DNA of 64,000 nt from Paenibacillus sp. E222 (GTDB lineage Bacteria > Bacillota > Bacilli > Paenibacillales > Paenibacillaceae). Below, piece after piece: positions 44,343 through 53,384 of the stretch. The translations under genes and the position numbers were made by a program. Below the pieces are notes generated by a model, which saw nothing but the letters and a program-made list of their open reading frames with translations, had not been told where the DNA came from and searched no databases. The first letter of the stretch is position 1; every line of letters starts with the position of its first letter. The stretch lies in the NCBI RefSeq assembly GCF_013401555.1, contig NZ_CP058552.1:1240001-1304000 (forward strand), read 5' to 3'.

Positions 44343-44969
44343 TTAGCGCCCGCCCGTATTGGAAGCCCAAACAGGAATCCAACTGTTAGGATAATAGTCA
44401 TTGGTCAGGGTTGTGTTATAGAGAACTAAATTCCCATCACTTTGCATGACCAGTGTATCACCTGTTGTGTTAGCCGGTAAGCTGCTCCCGTGATGACCTG
44501 GAATCCATGAGGTGGTATTGGGAGACCAAGCAGCTATCTGTACAGAAGTATCAATCATCAAAACTTTATCCCATCCCCAACCAGTGTAATATTCGAATTT
44601 ACCTGTAGCCGGGTTGAAACCATAACGATAACCATATTGGTAAACATCTTGATATTTCATGCCATATTTATAGATGACAGGTTTCCCGTATTGTGGTTCA
44701 AATTTGAACGAAAGAGCCCCACTGTTACTGGTACCGCTACTCCAAAGAGAAGAACCATTCTGATAGATAACGAAATTCCCGTCATTCTGCCAAATGGCTG
44801 AGAACCTGCCATCTTGGGAGGTGAGATAGTCACCCTTGGCCATACTTTGGCCGATCGTGAGCTTATCTCCAATATAGCCAGCAGAAGCAGTTGCTGGTAC
44901 GGCAAATGCAAGAATCAACAAGCAAGCCATAAGAATTCGAAAAGATCTGGGGAAAAGTTGTCTGTTCAT
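44343..44969 (-). CDS. Secreted bulb-type lectin (B_lectin) domain protein
   Basis: A 208-residue secreted protein. A signal peptide runs to about residue 30 (ends VPATASAG). Two mannose-binding-type motifs are present: WQNDGNFVIYQNG and MQSDGNLVLYNTT, fitting QxDxNxVxY with Asn in place of the first Asp in the former. Between them is a Tyr-rich insert (KYQDVYQYGYRYGF). Bacterial relatives include lectin-like bacteriocins and sugar-binding adhesins; the insert is unlike those I know. No immunity gene is evident. Confidence 0.85.
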   Translation of the reverse strand: MNRQLFPRSFRILMACLLILAFAVPATASAGYIGDKLTIGQSMAKGDYLTSQDGRFSAIWQNDGNFVIYQNGSSLWSSGTSNSGALSFKFEPQYGKPVIYKYGMKYQDVYQYGYRYGFNPATGKFEYYTGWGWDKVLMIDTSVQIAAWSPNTTSWIPGHHGSSLPANTTGDTLVMQSDGNLVLYNTTLTNDYYPNSWIPVWASNTGGR

Positions 44970-45485
44970 TGGACACGCTCCTATGTTCTTTATAATGGTT
45001 TAACGCTAGCCCCAATTGGTGGAAGACGGGAACGAAGATCTAAAATGCTCCCAACGGTCACCTCCTTTTAAAGAAAGTGTGAAAATTTTTGATACATATT
45101 ATGTAATGGAATGTGTGCTTTTTAGGAGATGGAAGCTAAGTGTTCTTTAGTAGAGGAGTCGCATCATCAGGCGAGAATACATACTTTATTTTCCATTATA
45201 GCAACAAAAAATATAAAATCCATATTTTTCTATATGAAATTCTGAATCTATCACTCATGTCCATTGTGTCATAACCTCTTGTCTCCTGAACTAGATTAAA
45301 CCTAGCATTCGCGTCAATAAAATGAAGCCAACACTAATTTTGGTGCAGCTCGAGATACAGGTTTGCATCTCCTCTATCAATCTTCTAAATTTTTTACATC
45401 CATTTTATATTTTTTATGATTTTTATGAATTGAACTATGGTAAAATATTTCAGGATCGAAAATTGGAGAGGGGTTTTGTTAATTC
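44970..45485. other. Gene-free AT-rich interval
   Basis: Divergent promoter region between the lectin gene and the 5'-nucleotidase gene. Several AT runs and possible promoters but no hairpin, repeat or open frame with a ribosome site that I would defend. Confidence 0.5.
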
Positions 45486-47609
45486 ATGTATTGGAAAAAA
45501 GTTTTGGGCCAAAGCACAATTCGTGTGGCAACTGCTGCACTATTACTCACCCAACTATTGGGCGCAGCAGGTTCTGTCTCTGCCGCAGGCAACGATGTAG
45601 AAGTACACTTAATTGGTATCAATGACTTCCACGGTCAGTTAGATACCACATCGATCGTTAGTGATAAAAAGGCAGGAACGGCTCCAATTCTAGCAACCTA
45701 CTTAAAAGAAGCACAAGCAAAATATGAACATTCCCTTCTCTTCCATAATGGAGACTCTGTGGGTGCATCTGCTCCAGTCTCATCTCTCGATCGGGACGAG
45801 CCTACCATGGAATGGATGAATATGATGGGCTTCGATGTAGCATCTCTGGGCAATCATGAATTCGACCAAGGTATCGCTGCTTTGAAGGCACAAATCTTCG
45901 GTGGTCTTGATCCAAAAGAAGGCAAAGTAACTCATGCGGGTGCTAAATTTGATTACGTCAATGCAAACGTCATTGAAACTGCCACTGGCAAAACATTGAT
46001 TAAACCCTATGTTATTAAAGAAGTGGGCGGAGTCAAAATTGGATTCATCGGGTTAGTGACGAAATCCACACCTGCCAAAGTATCCCCATCTGGGACAGCT
46101 GGCGTGCGTTTCCTAAGTGCAGAAGAAGAAGTTGAAGCCGTTAATAAATATGCAAAAGAGTTGCAAGATCAAGGTGTAGAAACGATCATCGTTTTGGCGC
46201 ATGATCCAGCAACAACCAAAGAAGGCGTAACCACTGGAGAAGCGGCTGATTTGGCAAAAGCTTTGCCAGCAGATTCCCCTGTTGACGTTATCGTCGCAGG
46301 TGACAACCATGCTTTAGCTAACGGTGAAGTGAATGGAAAATTGATCGTTCAAGCGTATTCTTATGGTACGGCATTTGAAGATATTAAATTGATGATTGAC
46401 CCTGCTACTGGGGATGTAACTGAGAAATCAGCTAGCGTTACAACGACTTTCCAAGAGGGTGTAAAAGAAGACCCTGAATCTTTAGCTATTATTAAAAAAT
46501 CATTAGACAAGCATCCTGAGCTGACGAAGCCAGTAGGTACAACGGATGGTTCTGTTACCCGTACAGATGCTTATAATAACGAAGCCGCTCTTGGCAACCT
46601 CATTGCAGATTCAATGCGTCATGCAGATTTTGGAGATAAGGCAAGCGCTGCTGACTTTGCATTTATGAATCCAGGTGGTATTCGTGCGGATCTGCCAAAA
46701 GGCGATGTGACCTTTGCTGATCTTGCTAAAATCCAACCGTTTGGTAACACTCTAGTGAAACTGGAGCTGACTGGCGAACAAATTAAAACCTTGTTGCAGC
46801 AACAATGGGGGACCAACGCTGACGGTACACCAAACACCAAAACTCTACAGATCTCTGGCTTGAAATATACTGCCGATTTCAATAAGCCAGTGGCAGAACG
46901 TGTTACTGGTCTCACTCTTGAAGATGGCACACCTGTTGATCCTGCAAAAACATATACGGCTGTAGTTAACAACTTTATGGCTGCAGGTGGAGATAACTAT
47001 AAAGTGCTAGTAGATGCTAAATCATCCTTGGCTGGTCCTATCGATCTGGATGTATTCTACCAGTACATTGTAGATACGTTTAAAGGCGCTGACATTGTGG
47101 CTAAAACGGAAGGACGTATCACGAATCTAGCTGCATCTACAGAGGAAACAGAAACACCTGTAAGCACAGAATTCATTTCCCGTGCTGAATTTGTAAGTGC
47201 TCTTGTAGACCTGTTGAAACTGAACGAAGTAGCGACAGCACCTGCATTCAAGGATGTTGCTGCTAACGCTGCATATGCAGATGCAATTGCTGAAGCGACT
47301 CATGCTGGATTCATTCAAGGCTACGGTGGTAACTTTAATCCTGATCGTGATATCACACGTGAAGAAGCGGCTACCATTCTTGCTAAATTGGTAAAAGACC
47401 AATCCTCTGATAAAAATGCGGCTACAATCATTGCAGGCTTTGAAGATGGCAAAACCGTTTCTACCTATGCGGTAAAATCGATGGCAAAACTGATTGACAA
47501 AGGTATTCTTAGTGCAGCAGAGAAGAACCTGCTTCAACCTAAACAAGGTCTTTCTGCTAACGATGCCAAAGCTTTAATTCAAAAAGCTGTTGCAGCAAAA
47601 GCTTCATAA
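45486..47609 (+). CDS. SLH-anchored 5'-nucleotidase/2',3'-cyclic phosphodiesterase
   Basis: A 707-residue cell-surface enzyme. The signal peptide ends near residue 34 (SVSAAG). The metallophosphatase domain has GINDFHGQLD, HNGDSVGAS, GNHEFDQG and AGDNHA; the 5'-nucleotidase C-terminal domain near 340-530 includes NPGGIRADLP. S-layer-homology repeats end the protein (VSALVDLLKL, then ITREEAATILAKLV), probably two of the usual three. It releases phosphate or nucleosides outside the cell. A GGAGAGGGG site lies about 15 bases before the ATG, a long spacing. Confidence 0.92.
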   Translation: MYWKKVLGQSTIRVATAALLLTQLLGAAGSVSAAGNDVEVHLIGINDFHGQLDTTSIVSDKKAGTAPILATYLKEAQAKYEHSLLFHNGDSVGASAPVSSLDRDEPTMEWMNMMGFDVASLGNHEFDQGIAALKAQIFGGLDPKEGKVTHAGAKFDYVNANVIETATGKTLIKPYVIKEVGGVKIGFIGLVTKSTPAKVSPSGTAGVRFLSAEEEVEAVNKYAKELQDQGVETIIVLAHDPATTKEGVTTGEAADLAKALPADSPVDVIVAGDNHALANGEVNGKLIVQAYSYGTAFEDIKLMIDPATGDVTEKSASVTTTFQEGVKEDPESLAIIKKSLDKHPELTKPVGTTDGSVTRTDAYNNEAALGNLIADSMRHADFGDKASAADFAFMNPGGIRADLPKGDVTFADLAKIQPFGNTLVKLELTGEQIKTLLQQQWGTNADGTPNTKTLQISGLKYTADFNKPVAERVTGLTLEDGTPVDPAKTYTAVVNNFMAAGGDNYKVLVDAKSSLAGPIDLDVFYQYIVDTFKGADIVAKTEGRITNLAASTEETETPVSTEFISRAEFVSALVDLLKLNEVATAPAFKDVAANAAYADAIAEATHAGFIQGYGGNFNPDRDITREEAATILAKLVKDQSSDKNAATIIAGFEDGKTVSTYAVKSMAKLIDKGILSAAEKNLLQPKQGLSANDAKALIQKAVAAKAS

Positions 47610-47643
47610 TGTAGAACTGATTCAAACCTTATATTAAAACAGG

Positions 47644-47713
47644 AAAACACATCCTATTGGGTAAATAAGCTTTCCAGGTGAAAGCTATATCCCAATTTAG
47701 GATGTGTTTTTTA
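47644..47713 (+). terminator. Terminator of the 5'-nucleotidase gene
   Basis: AAAACACATCC...TTGGG pairs with CCCAA...GGATGTGTTTT with a small bulge and a ~30-base loop, then T's. Confidence 0.75.
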
Positions 47714-47882
47714 TGTTTACATGCAGTAGATTTTAACTTGGCTGAGCAAGCCGAAATGGACTATCTAGCTGCTCGCCAGCAGTTTATGGACGTGTTTGGC
47801 GTTTTTTTTTACATTTGCCCAGTCGCCCTTTCCGCGAATGCATATGATGATTATGCCTACTCATTGAAAGGAGCGATCACAT

Positions 47883-48230
47883 ATGGGATTTTTTCCAATG
47901 CCGGGGCCTGGTGGAGGGTTTCCAGGTGGACCAGTCGGACCGGGAGGGCCGAGTTTTCCAGGGGGTGCACCCGGAGGCGTTCAACCGCCGACGGCTCCTC
48001 CACCGCAGTTCATACCACAAATGCAGACCGCCACATATGCTATCGACCCTGGCGGGATCAGACGCTGCATGTTCCGCAACACATACATTTGGCTGAACAA
48101 TGGCGAGCAATTCTGGTTCTTCCCGGTATTCGTCGGGCGTAATTCTGTTGCAGGGTTCAGATGGTTCGGTTTCTTCTGGGGATACTTCGGTATTGATTTG
48201 AATCGGATTAGCTCGTTCACATGCTTTTAA
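47883..48230 (+). CDS. Gly/Pro-rich small protein with aromatic C-terminal domain
   Basis: A 115-residue protein. The first 45 residues are collagen-like Gly/Pro-rich (PGGPVGPGGPSFPGG). The rest is aromatic and conserved-looking (FVGRNSVAGFRWFGFFWGYF, ending SFTCF). Similar proteins in spore-formers resemble coat/surface proteins and are often mis-named transporters; I infer a spore or cell-surface role. AAAGGAG precedes the ATG. It ends with a strong terminator, six bases before attachment-type site 5. Confidence 0.7.
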   Translation: MGFFPMPGPGGGFPGGPVGPGGPSFPGGAPGGVQPPTAPPPQFIPQMQTATYAIDPGGIRRCMFRNTYIWLNNGEQFWFFPVFVGRNSVAGFRWFGFFWGYFGIDLNRISSFTCF

Positions 48231-48241
48231 GACAGACTTCG

Positions 48242-48275
48242 AAAGAGAACAGCCTGGGGGCTGTTCTCTTTGTTG
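48242..48275 (+). terminator. Terminator before attachment-type site 5
   Basis: AAAGAGAACAGCC and GGCTGTTCTCTTT pair perfectly over 13 bases around four bases, then T/G. Confidence 0.88.
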
Positions 48276-48276
48276 T

Positions 48277-48294
48277 GTAACGTATCATAAATAA
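48277..48294 (+). repeat. Attachment-type site 5 (weakest copy)
   Basis: GTAACGTATCATAAATAA reads V-T-Y-H-K-stop. The TATCATAAATAA core is intact but the first half has two changes. It may be the right end of the fourth cassette. Confidence 0.55.
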
Positions 48295-48489
48295 AGTATG
48301 GGAACCATGTTATAACACAACATGGCTCGCCTGGCGAATTGCTTATCTGTTACTTATGGAAAAGTCGAGTTTCCATCACAGGGGAAAGTTTTTTCTTGGG
48401 AGAAACGCAGCCATACGATCGAAGTTAGCTTGGTTCTATGGAATAAAGAAACAACACGTTATGCGCTATGCACCCGTGTTGTTTCGTTG

Positions 48490-48673
48490 TTAGATGGAGT
48501 TCATGAATGTCGCAGGAAAAACATTTTGAAGCCAACCGTTACGAATTTTATAGTCAAGTGGAATGACTGCAGCATACACGATGCGAACGAGCACTTCGTC
48601 CACTTGCGGTTGAGGGCGTTCAACGATGGCTCCCTTCAAAATGTTTGGGCCACTTGTTTTGGGAAATGCTCAT
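48490..48673 (-). pseudogene. N-terminal fragment of a quinone-oxidoreductase gene
   Basis: The minus strand reads ILKGAIVERPQPQVDEVLVR then IVYAAVIPLDYKIRNGWLQN and stops. This is the start of a medium-chain reductase of the same family as 40008. No intact start codon: an in-frame TGA precedes it. About 60 of 330 residues remain. It lies just outside site 5, as if cut during an insertion or deletion. The plus-strand frame at 48322-48675 is its shadow. No other gene occurs in the 48231-48798 interval. Confidence 0.6.
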
Positions 48674-48798
48674 AAACATATGCTAAACTGATAATAAATA
48701 AGAGCAGAGATAGGACTCATTTTAAATTTACAATATCAAACTATTAGGTGAAGATAGCTAATAAAACAGATCTTAAATGATAAAAAGGAAGAGATTCA

Positions 48799-49365
48799 AT
48801 GGGAAGAAAACAATCTTTTACGGAGACAGAGCTACTTGATACGACAAAAAAATTAGTGCTTGAGCATGGATACGACGGTTTTCATCTCAAGTTGCTCTCA
48901 CAGCATCTGTCAGGAGCCCGAAGCACTATTTATCAATATTACTCTAATAAAGAAGAGATCGTGGCTGCTTGTATGAAGCGCGTAATGGTAACGGTATTAG
49001 AAAATGCGTTAGCTATTGATGAGACTGATCCTATGGACGCTCTCGAACAGTTACTTCTCGTTTACGTAGAAGAATCTACACTTCATCAACTTCTGGGAAA
49101 TGCCAGTAAAATTAATACTACTAATTCTTCGGCGGCAGCAAGAGATCTTGAATATATTGAGGAAGCACATACGACTCTTAAAATTCAATTATCACGATTG
49201 TTTGAACGCGCACAACAGGATAAAAGCTTGCGACAAGATATGCCACTTCCTGTACTTATTAGTGTTTTTTTTAACTTGATTGATACGCCAAATATGCTGA
49301 ATATCCCTGCACCTGATTGGGGGAAGCTGTTGTTTCAAATGTGGATCGGAGGAGCCAAGAGCTAA
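48799..49365 (+). CDS. TetR-family repressor of the ABC exporter unit
   Basis: A 188-residue TetR repressor: HTH at residues 8-48 (LKLLSQHLSGARSTIYQYY), helical ligand domain after it. AAAGGAAGAG precedes the ATG. It is followed by two TGACAC palindromes and then by an ABC transporter pair in the same direction, so it most likely represses that pair. The inducer is not known. Confidence 0.9.
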   Translation: MGRKQSFTETELLDTTKKLVLEHGYDGFHLKLLSQHLSGARSTIYQYYSNKEEIVAACMKRVMVTVLENALAIDETDPMDALEQLLLVYVEESTLHQLLGNASKINTTNSSAAARDLEYIEEAHTTLKIQLSRLFERAQQDKSLRQDMPLPVLISVFFNLIDTPNMLNIPAPDWGKLLFQMWIGGAKS

Positions 49366-49385
49366 CATCGGTCTTGGATTTAATT

Positions 49386-49399
49386 TGACACTAGTGTCA
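49386..49399. promoter_or_regulatory. TetR operator A before the ABC genes
   Basis: TGACACTAGTGTCA, a perfect 14-base palindrome. Confidence 0.75.
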
Positions 49400-49449
49400 T
49401 TTATATTGTTTAATGAAGTAGCTAGCAAAGTGTAATAGCCGCTTAAATA

Positions 49450-49463
49450 TGACACAAGTGTCA
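49450..49463. promoter_or_regulatory. TetR operator B before the ABC genes
   Basis: TGACACAAGTGTCA, one base from the copy at 49386, 64 bases downstream of it and 32 bases before the ABC permease start. Confidence 0.75.
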
Positions 49464-49494
49464 AAAAAATAAAGGCAAGGAGTTGGGAATAGGA

Positions 49495-50616
49495 ATGTTT
49501 TTAGCTATGAAGGAATTGATGCATAGTAAAACAAGGTTTTTAATGATCATCATCATTTTTGTACTAATAGCTTGGTTGGTATTTATCTTATCCGGTTTGG
49601 GAAATGGTTTATCTACGTTAGCTGCGTCAACATTCAAGACGATGAAGGCGGATTATGTCATTTTTGAAGAAGGGTCGCAGTCATCAATGAGCAAGTCGCT
49701 ACTATCGGATCAATTAATGGCGGAAGTGGAGCTGCTACCAAATGTGAGTGCTGCCACACCTATGGGAAGCACGATGGCAACGGCGTTGAAGGAACAAAGC
49801 ATCAAAAATGAGGAGAAGTTGGATATTGCGATTATAGGCATCAACCCAGGGAGCTTCTTGGAACCTGCTGTCGTGGAAGGGGAAAGTCTATCCTCTGCGA
49901 ACCCTACTGGTGTCGTGGTGAATTCGACCATGAAGGATGAGGGCTATAACATTGGTGATACTTTTCAATTAGATGGCACGACAGAATCATTGACAATTAT
50001 CGGATTTGTCGAGAATCAGACATATAACCACGTAGCGTCGGTATTTACTCCGATGGCTGAATGGCGAAAGATCACCTTTGCGGCCCCGGGTTCGGATAAG
50101 GGAGTTGCAGGGCCCGTTAATGCAATTATGTTACAAGGCAAGGATATCGATCCAAACGTAATGAATAACATGCTAACAAGTACGGACACGGTGACTAGAA
50201 CGGCAGCAGTTCAAGGAATGCCAGGGTACAAAGAAGAGAATGGTACGATTTTAATGATGCTTGCATTTCTGCTCGCTATCTCCGCCTTCGTGCTTGGGGT
50301 ATTCTTTTATGTAATGACGATGCAGAAGACTAACCAGTTCGGCATTATGAAAGCGATAGGCGCTAGTAACCGATTTTTGAGCAAATCCATTGTATCTCAA
50401 GTGTTTGTGCTTTCGCTGACCAGTATTGTCGTTGGAATCTTGCTTACTTATGGGACAGCAGCCATTATGCCTAAGGGCATGCCATTCAAGCTGGAAACCA
50501 GTCTTGTCGTCACGTATTCTGTTATCTTGCTGATTATCGCTATGTTAAGTTCGATGATATCTGTTCGAAAGATTACAAAGATTGATCCCCTCAAGGCGCT
50601 CGGGAGGGTTGAATAA
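49495..50616 (+). CDS. ABC transporter permease, FtsX/MacB type
   Basis: A 373-residue permease. One N-terminal membrane segment (residues 12-35), a large extracellular domain near 40-250, then three C-terminal segments, the FtsX/DevC layout. It is likely an exporter of a lipid, peptide or drug, or a mechanotransmitting complex. I start at the ATG at 49495 with AAGGAG upstream; the frame begins at a TTG overlapping that site. Its stop TAA overlaps the next ATG by one base. Confidence 0.88.
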   Translation: MFLAMKELMHSKTRFLMIIIIFVLIAWLVFILSGLGNGLSTLAASTFKTMKADYVIFEEGSQSSMSKSLLSDQLMAEVELLPNVSAATPMGSTMATALKEQSIKNEEKLDIAIIGINPGSFLEPAVVEGESLSSANPTGVVVNSTMKDEGYNIGDTFQLDGTTESLTIIGFVENQTYNHVASVFTPMAEWRKITFAAPGSDKGVAGPVNAIMLQGKDIDPNVMNNMLTSTDTVTRTAAVQGMPGYKEENGTILMMLAFLLAISAFVLGVFFYVMTMQKTNQFGIMKAIGASNRFLSKSIVSQVFVLSLTSIVVGILLTYGTAAIMPKGMPFKLETSLVVTYSVILLIIAMLSSMISVRKITKIDPLKALGRVE

Positions 50617-51293
50617 TGACTAAGGGATTGCAAATGAGTAAAGTCACAAAGTATTATGCCGAAGGAAGCAATCGGATCGCAGCACTTGATCATGTGTCCA
50701 TTTCAGTGGAGCCGGGTGAATTTGTGGCTGTAGTTGGACCGTCGGGTTCTGGTAAAAGTACGTTTTTGTCTATTGCTGGAGCGCTACTTCAAGCCTCAGA
50801 AGGAGAAGTTAAGCTAAATGGACATCATATTTCTACACTTACTGCCAAAGAGCTGGCGAATGTAAGGCTACAAGAAATCGGATTTATTATGCAATCCTCG
50901 AATTTGGTTCCTTATCTAAATGTTCTGGATCAATTGCTCATCATAAAAAGGATGTCGGGAAAGGTTGAAAGGGAGGATAAGGTTTTCGCCACGAAGTTGC
51001 TGGAAGAGCTGGGTCTGGGCTCGAAGTTGAGAAGCTTCCCAGAGGAGCTATCGGGTGGTGAGAAGCAGCGGACAGCGATTGCTCGTGCTCTAATTAATAA
51101 TCCCAACATCATCTTGGCGGATGAGCCGACAGCAAGTTTGGATACCAAACGTGCCCATGAAGTGGTCAGTCTCATCGCCCAAGAGGTGAATTCACGTCAG
51201 AAAGCAGCGATTATGGTTACTCATGATGAACGTATGCTTGAATATTGCGACAAGGTATACCGGATGGAAGATGGAAAATTGTCTTTGCAGTAG
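50616..51293 (+). CDS. ABC transporter ATPase, LolD/MacB type
   Basis: A 225-residue ATPase: Walker A GPSGSGKST, Q-loop IMQSSNLVP, signature LSGGEKQRTA, Walker B IILADEPTASLD and the switch VTHDE. Start overlaps the permease stop (TAATG), so the two are coupled and form one transporter. A long terminator ends the operon at 51397. Confidence 0.94.
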   Translation: MTKGLQMSKVTKYYAEGSNRIAALDHVSISVEPGEFVAVVGPSGSGKSTFLSIAGALLQASEGEVKLNGHHISTLTAKELANVRLQEIGFIMQSSNLVPYLNVLDQLLIIKRMSGKVEREDKVFATKLLEELGLGSKLRSFPEELSGGEKQRTAIARALINNPNIILADEPTASLDTKRAHEVVSLIAQEVNSRQKAAIMVTHDERMLEYCDKVYRMEDGKLSLQ

Positions 51294-51396
51294 GGAATAG
51301 GGCGGCGTATTCGTATCCAGCAGGAAATGTAAAGGTAGAGGGGCCTGAGTCAGTCCGACATCAGATTTACGAGGAAATTATAAAATGCTGGAATGC

Positions 51397-51434
51397 AAAA
51401 ACGCTACTGACATTACGTTGTCAGTAGCGTTTTT
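51397..51434 (+). terminator. Terminator of the ABC operon
   Basis: AAAAACGCTACTGACA and TGTCAGTAGCGTTTTT pair perfectly over 16 bases around six bases. Confidence 0.92.
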
Positions 51435-51519
51435 ATATATTAACGGTATGCGAATAACGCAGTGTTTTGGAGATAGGGTAACCTTTCTCATAATATGATT
51501 ATCGAGGTGGAATTTATTT

Positions 51520-52053
51520 ATGAACAGTATCCAATGGGAAGTAGATCCTGATCACAGCTCCGTCGAGTTTTCGGTGGCGCATTTAATGATCAATAAAATC
51601 AAAGGTGTATTCGAGCAATTCGAAGCGGTTTTAAGTTTTGACCCCAACGATGTAACAACCCTGGGTATTCGGGCTTCCATCGACGCAAATAGTGTCACTA
51701 CTCGCCAGCGGCAACGCGATGAACACCTGAGGAGCGAAGAATTCTTTGATGCCGCCAACTATCCAGCGATTACGTTTCAAAGCACCAACTGCGTTCTTAC
51801 TGGCGAACGGCAATATGAACTTGCAGGCAATCTAACGCTCCATGGCGTAACAAAACCTATCACTTTTCATACCGTTTTTGAAGGGTTTAATAAAGACCCT
51901 CGTGGCCGGGAACGTGCAGGATTTCATTCGAATGCCAGTATCGATCGTAATGAATTTGGTTTGAGCTTCAACTCGCCTCTGGAAACGGGCGGAATTGTCG
52001 TTGGAAATGAAGTAAACATCGAGCTTTATATCGAGGCAATTCGAATAGATTAG
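51520..52053 (+). CDS. YceI-family lipid-binding-like protein
   Basis: A 177-residue protein of the YceI family, a lipocalin-like barrel binding isoprenoids or other amphiphiles. Marks: WEVDPDHSSVEFSVAHLMIN, DEHLRSEEFFDAANYPAITF, LTLHGVTKPITF and FHSNASIDRNEFGLSF. No signal peptide, so cytoplasmic here, as in many Gram-positives. GAGGTGG precedes the ATG. It is a single-gene unit. Confidence 0.93.
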   Translation: MNSIQWEVDPDHSSVEFSVAHLMINKIKGVFEQFEAVLSFDPNDVTTLGIRASIDANSVTTRQRQRDEHLRSEEFFDAANYPAITFQSTNCVLTGERQYELAGNLTLHGVTKPITFHTVFEGFNKDPRGRERAGFHSNASIDRNEFGLSFNSPLETGGIVVGNEVNIELYIEAIRID

Positions 52054-52079
52054 CATGGTTACATGATACCTGAACATCC

Positions 52080-52106
52080 ACTCGCCCATAATCGTGGCGA
52101 GTTTTT
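52080..52106 (+). terminator. Terminator of the yceI-like gene
   Basis: ACTCGCC pairs with GGCGAGT around nine bases, then a T run. Confidence 0.78.
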
Positions 52107-52286
52107 CGTTGTGTATACCACAGTCCTATTCCTAGTATTTTTTGCCTATACACTAATGCGAATGTGTATACAACTTTTTTACCAAAATATATACAGTTTG
52201 TTCGTTTACTGTCTACTCTTTCGATGTTATACTCTCAGTATTCAAAAAGAATTTGTGAAAATATGTCGAATTGAGGCTTAACTAGG

Positions 52287-53384
52287 ATGATTATAGATAA
52301 AAGTGAAGACGGCAAAACGATCATCCTTATTCCATCGCTTGAGCCAGATGAGAGACTTCTAGCCTATGTACGGCAATTGCGAGAATATGGCTTGACTAAT
52401 ATTGTCATTGTGGACGATGGGTCTGGTGAAGCGTATCAGTCGATTTTCGAAGAGCTGAGTGTGAACGGGTGTGTTTTGCTGCGGCATGTGGAAAATCTGG
52501 GAAAGGGTGCTGCACTTAAGACTGGGTTTAAGTATATCGGAGAGCAGTTCGATGCGTCTTCTTACGTCGTCACAGCGGATTCAGATGGGCAGCATGCAGC
52601 CGAGGATGTTTACAGACTTGCGAAAGAAGCCAGACAGCATCCTGATGCATTGGTTCTCGGGGTAAGGAACTTCAGCGAGGGAGGCATACCGCCGAAATCT
52701 TTGCTGGGTAATCGGATGACGTCCTTTATTTTTGCTATGCTTTACGGCAAAAAACTGTCAGATACCCAAACCGGGCTTCGAGCCTTTGGCCCCGGGCTGC
52801 TGGCTTTCATGCAAGATGTTCGCGGCACTCGTTTCGAATACGAGCTGCAGATGCTCATCTCATGTATTCAATCCGGTATACCGATTCATACCATGCCGAT
52901 TCAAGTTATCTATGAGAATGGAAATGCAGGGACACACTTTAAAGCGATTCAGGACAGCGCTCGGGTAATGGGTGTACTGTTCTCTAACTTCCTGCGGTTT
53001 ATTTCCTCTTCCGTGGCGAGTTCGGTCGTCGATTTGGGAATTGCGTGGTTTTTGATCGACTTTTTGCGGCCCATGTTGGGTCAGCAGGATTATCTAAGAA
53101 TTCTGCTCGCAACCGTGATTGCGAGAATTATTTCGATTGTCGTTAACTATGTACTGAATAGGCACTTTGTATTCCGCAAAGAGGATAGTCAGGGCAGTCT
53201 ATGGCGCTATTTGACGTTGTGCGGATTCGTGATTGTGCTTTCCAGTACGGGGGTATATTTGTTCCATACGATTTTCTTCGTGGATGAAAAAATTGCGAAA
53301 TTTGTCTGTGATGCCTTGCTGTTCCTGCTCAGTTTTCAATTGCAGCGAAGATGGGTATTTGCAGCAAGGAGGAAGCAGCTGTAG
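52287..53384 (+). CDS. Glycosyltransferase family 2 fused to a GtrA-like membrane domain
   Basis: A 365-residue protein. The N-terminal 225 residues form a DPM1-like GT2 domain (LIPSLEPDERL, IVDDGSG, TADSDGQH, DTQTGLRAF), transferring a sugar to a lipid carrier. The C-terminal 130 residues hold four membrane helices of the GtrA type (ending LNRHFVFRKE and LSFQLQRRWVF), expected to flip or bind the lipid-linked sugar. Its stop TAG overlaps the next GTG by one base. The ribosome site is weak. First gene of the surface-glycan operon. Confidence 0.88.
   Translation: MIIDKSEDGKTIILIPSLEPDERLLAYVRQLREYGLTNIVIVDDGSGEAYQSIFEELSVNGCVLLRHVENLGKGAALKTGFKYIGEQFDASSYVVTADSDGQHAAEDVYRLAKEARQHPDALVLGVRNFSEGGIPPKSLLGNRMTSFIFAMLYGKKLSDTQTGLRAFGPGLLAFMQDVRGTRFEYELQMLISCIQSGIPIHTMPIQVIYENGNAGTHFKAIQDSARVMGVLFSNFLRFISSSVASSVVDLGIAWFLIDFLRPMLGQQDYLRILLATVIARIISIVVNYVLNRHFVFRKEDSQGSLWRYLTLCGFVIVLSSTGVYLFHTIFFVDEKIAKFVCDALLFLLSFQLQRRWVFAARRKQL

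Larger units (their letters stand above)
13013..48294. mobile_element. Composite SCC-like island inserted at the 3' end of rlmH
   Basis: The whole run from rlmH to the last site copy is read as up to four tandem cassettes: 13013-18790, 18791-19578, 19579-32440 and 32441-48294. Evidence is the same-orientation repetition of the rlmH 3' end, a large serine recombinase directly at the junction, and accessory cargo instead of core genes. Only the first cassette has recombinase genes. The right end is uncertain because the last site is the least conserved (2 of 18 bases differ from site 4 in the first half, plus A for G). Confidence 0.65.

Noticed and set aside
48322..48675. Plus-strand open frame of 117 codons
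   Set aside because: No ribosome site, and the minus strand of the same stretch reads clearly as the start of a quinone oxidoreductase; the plus frame is its shadow.
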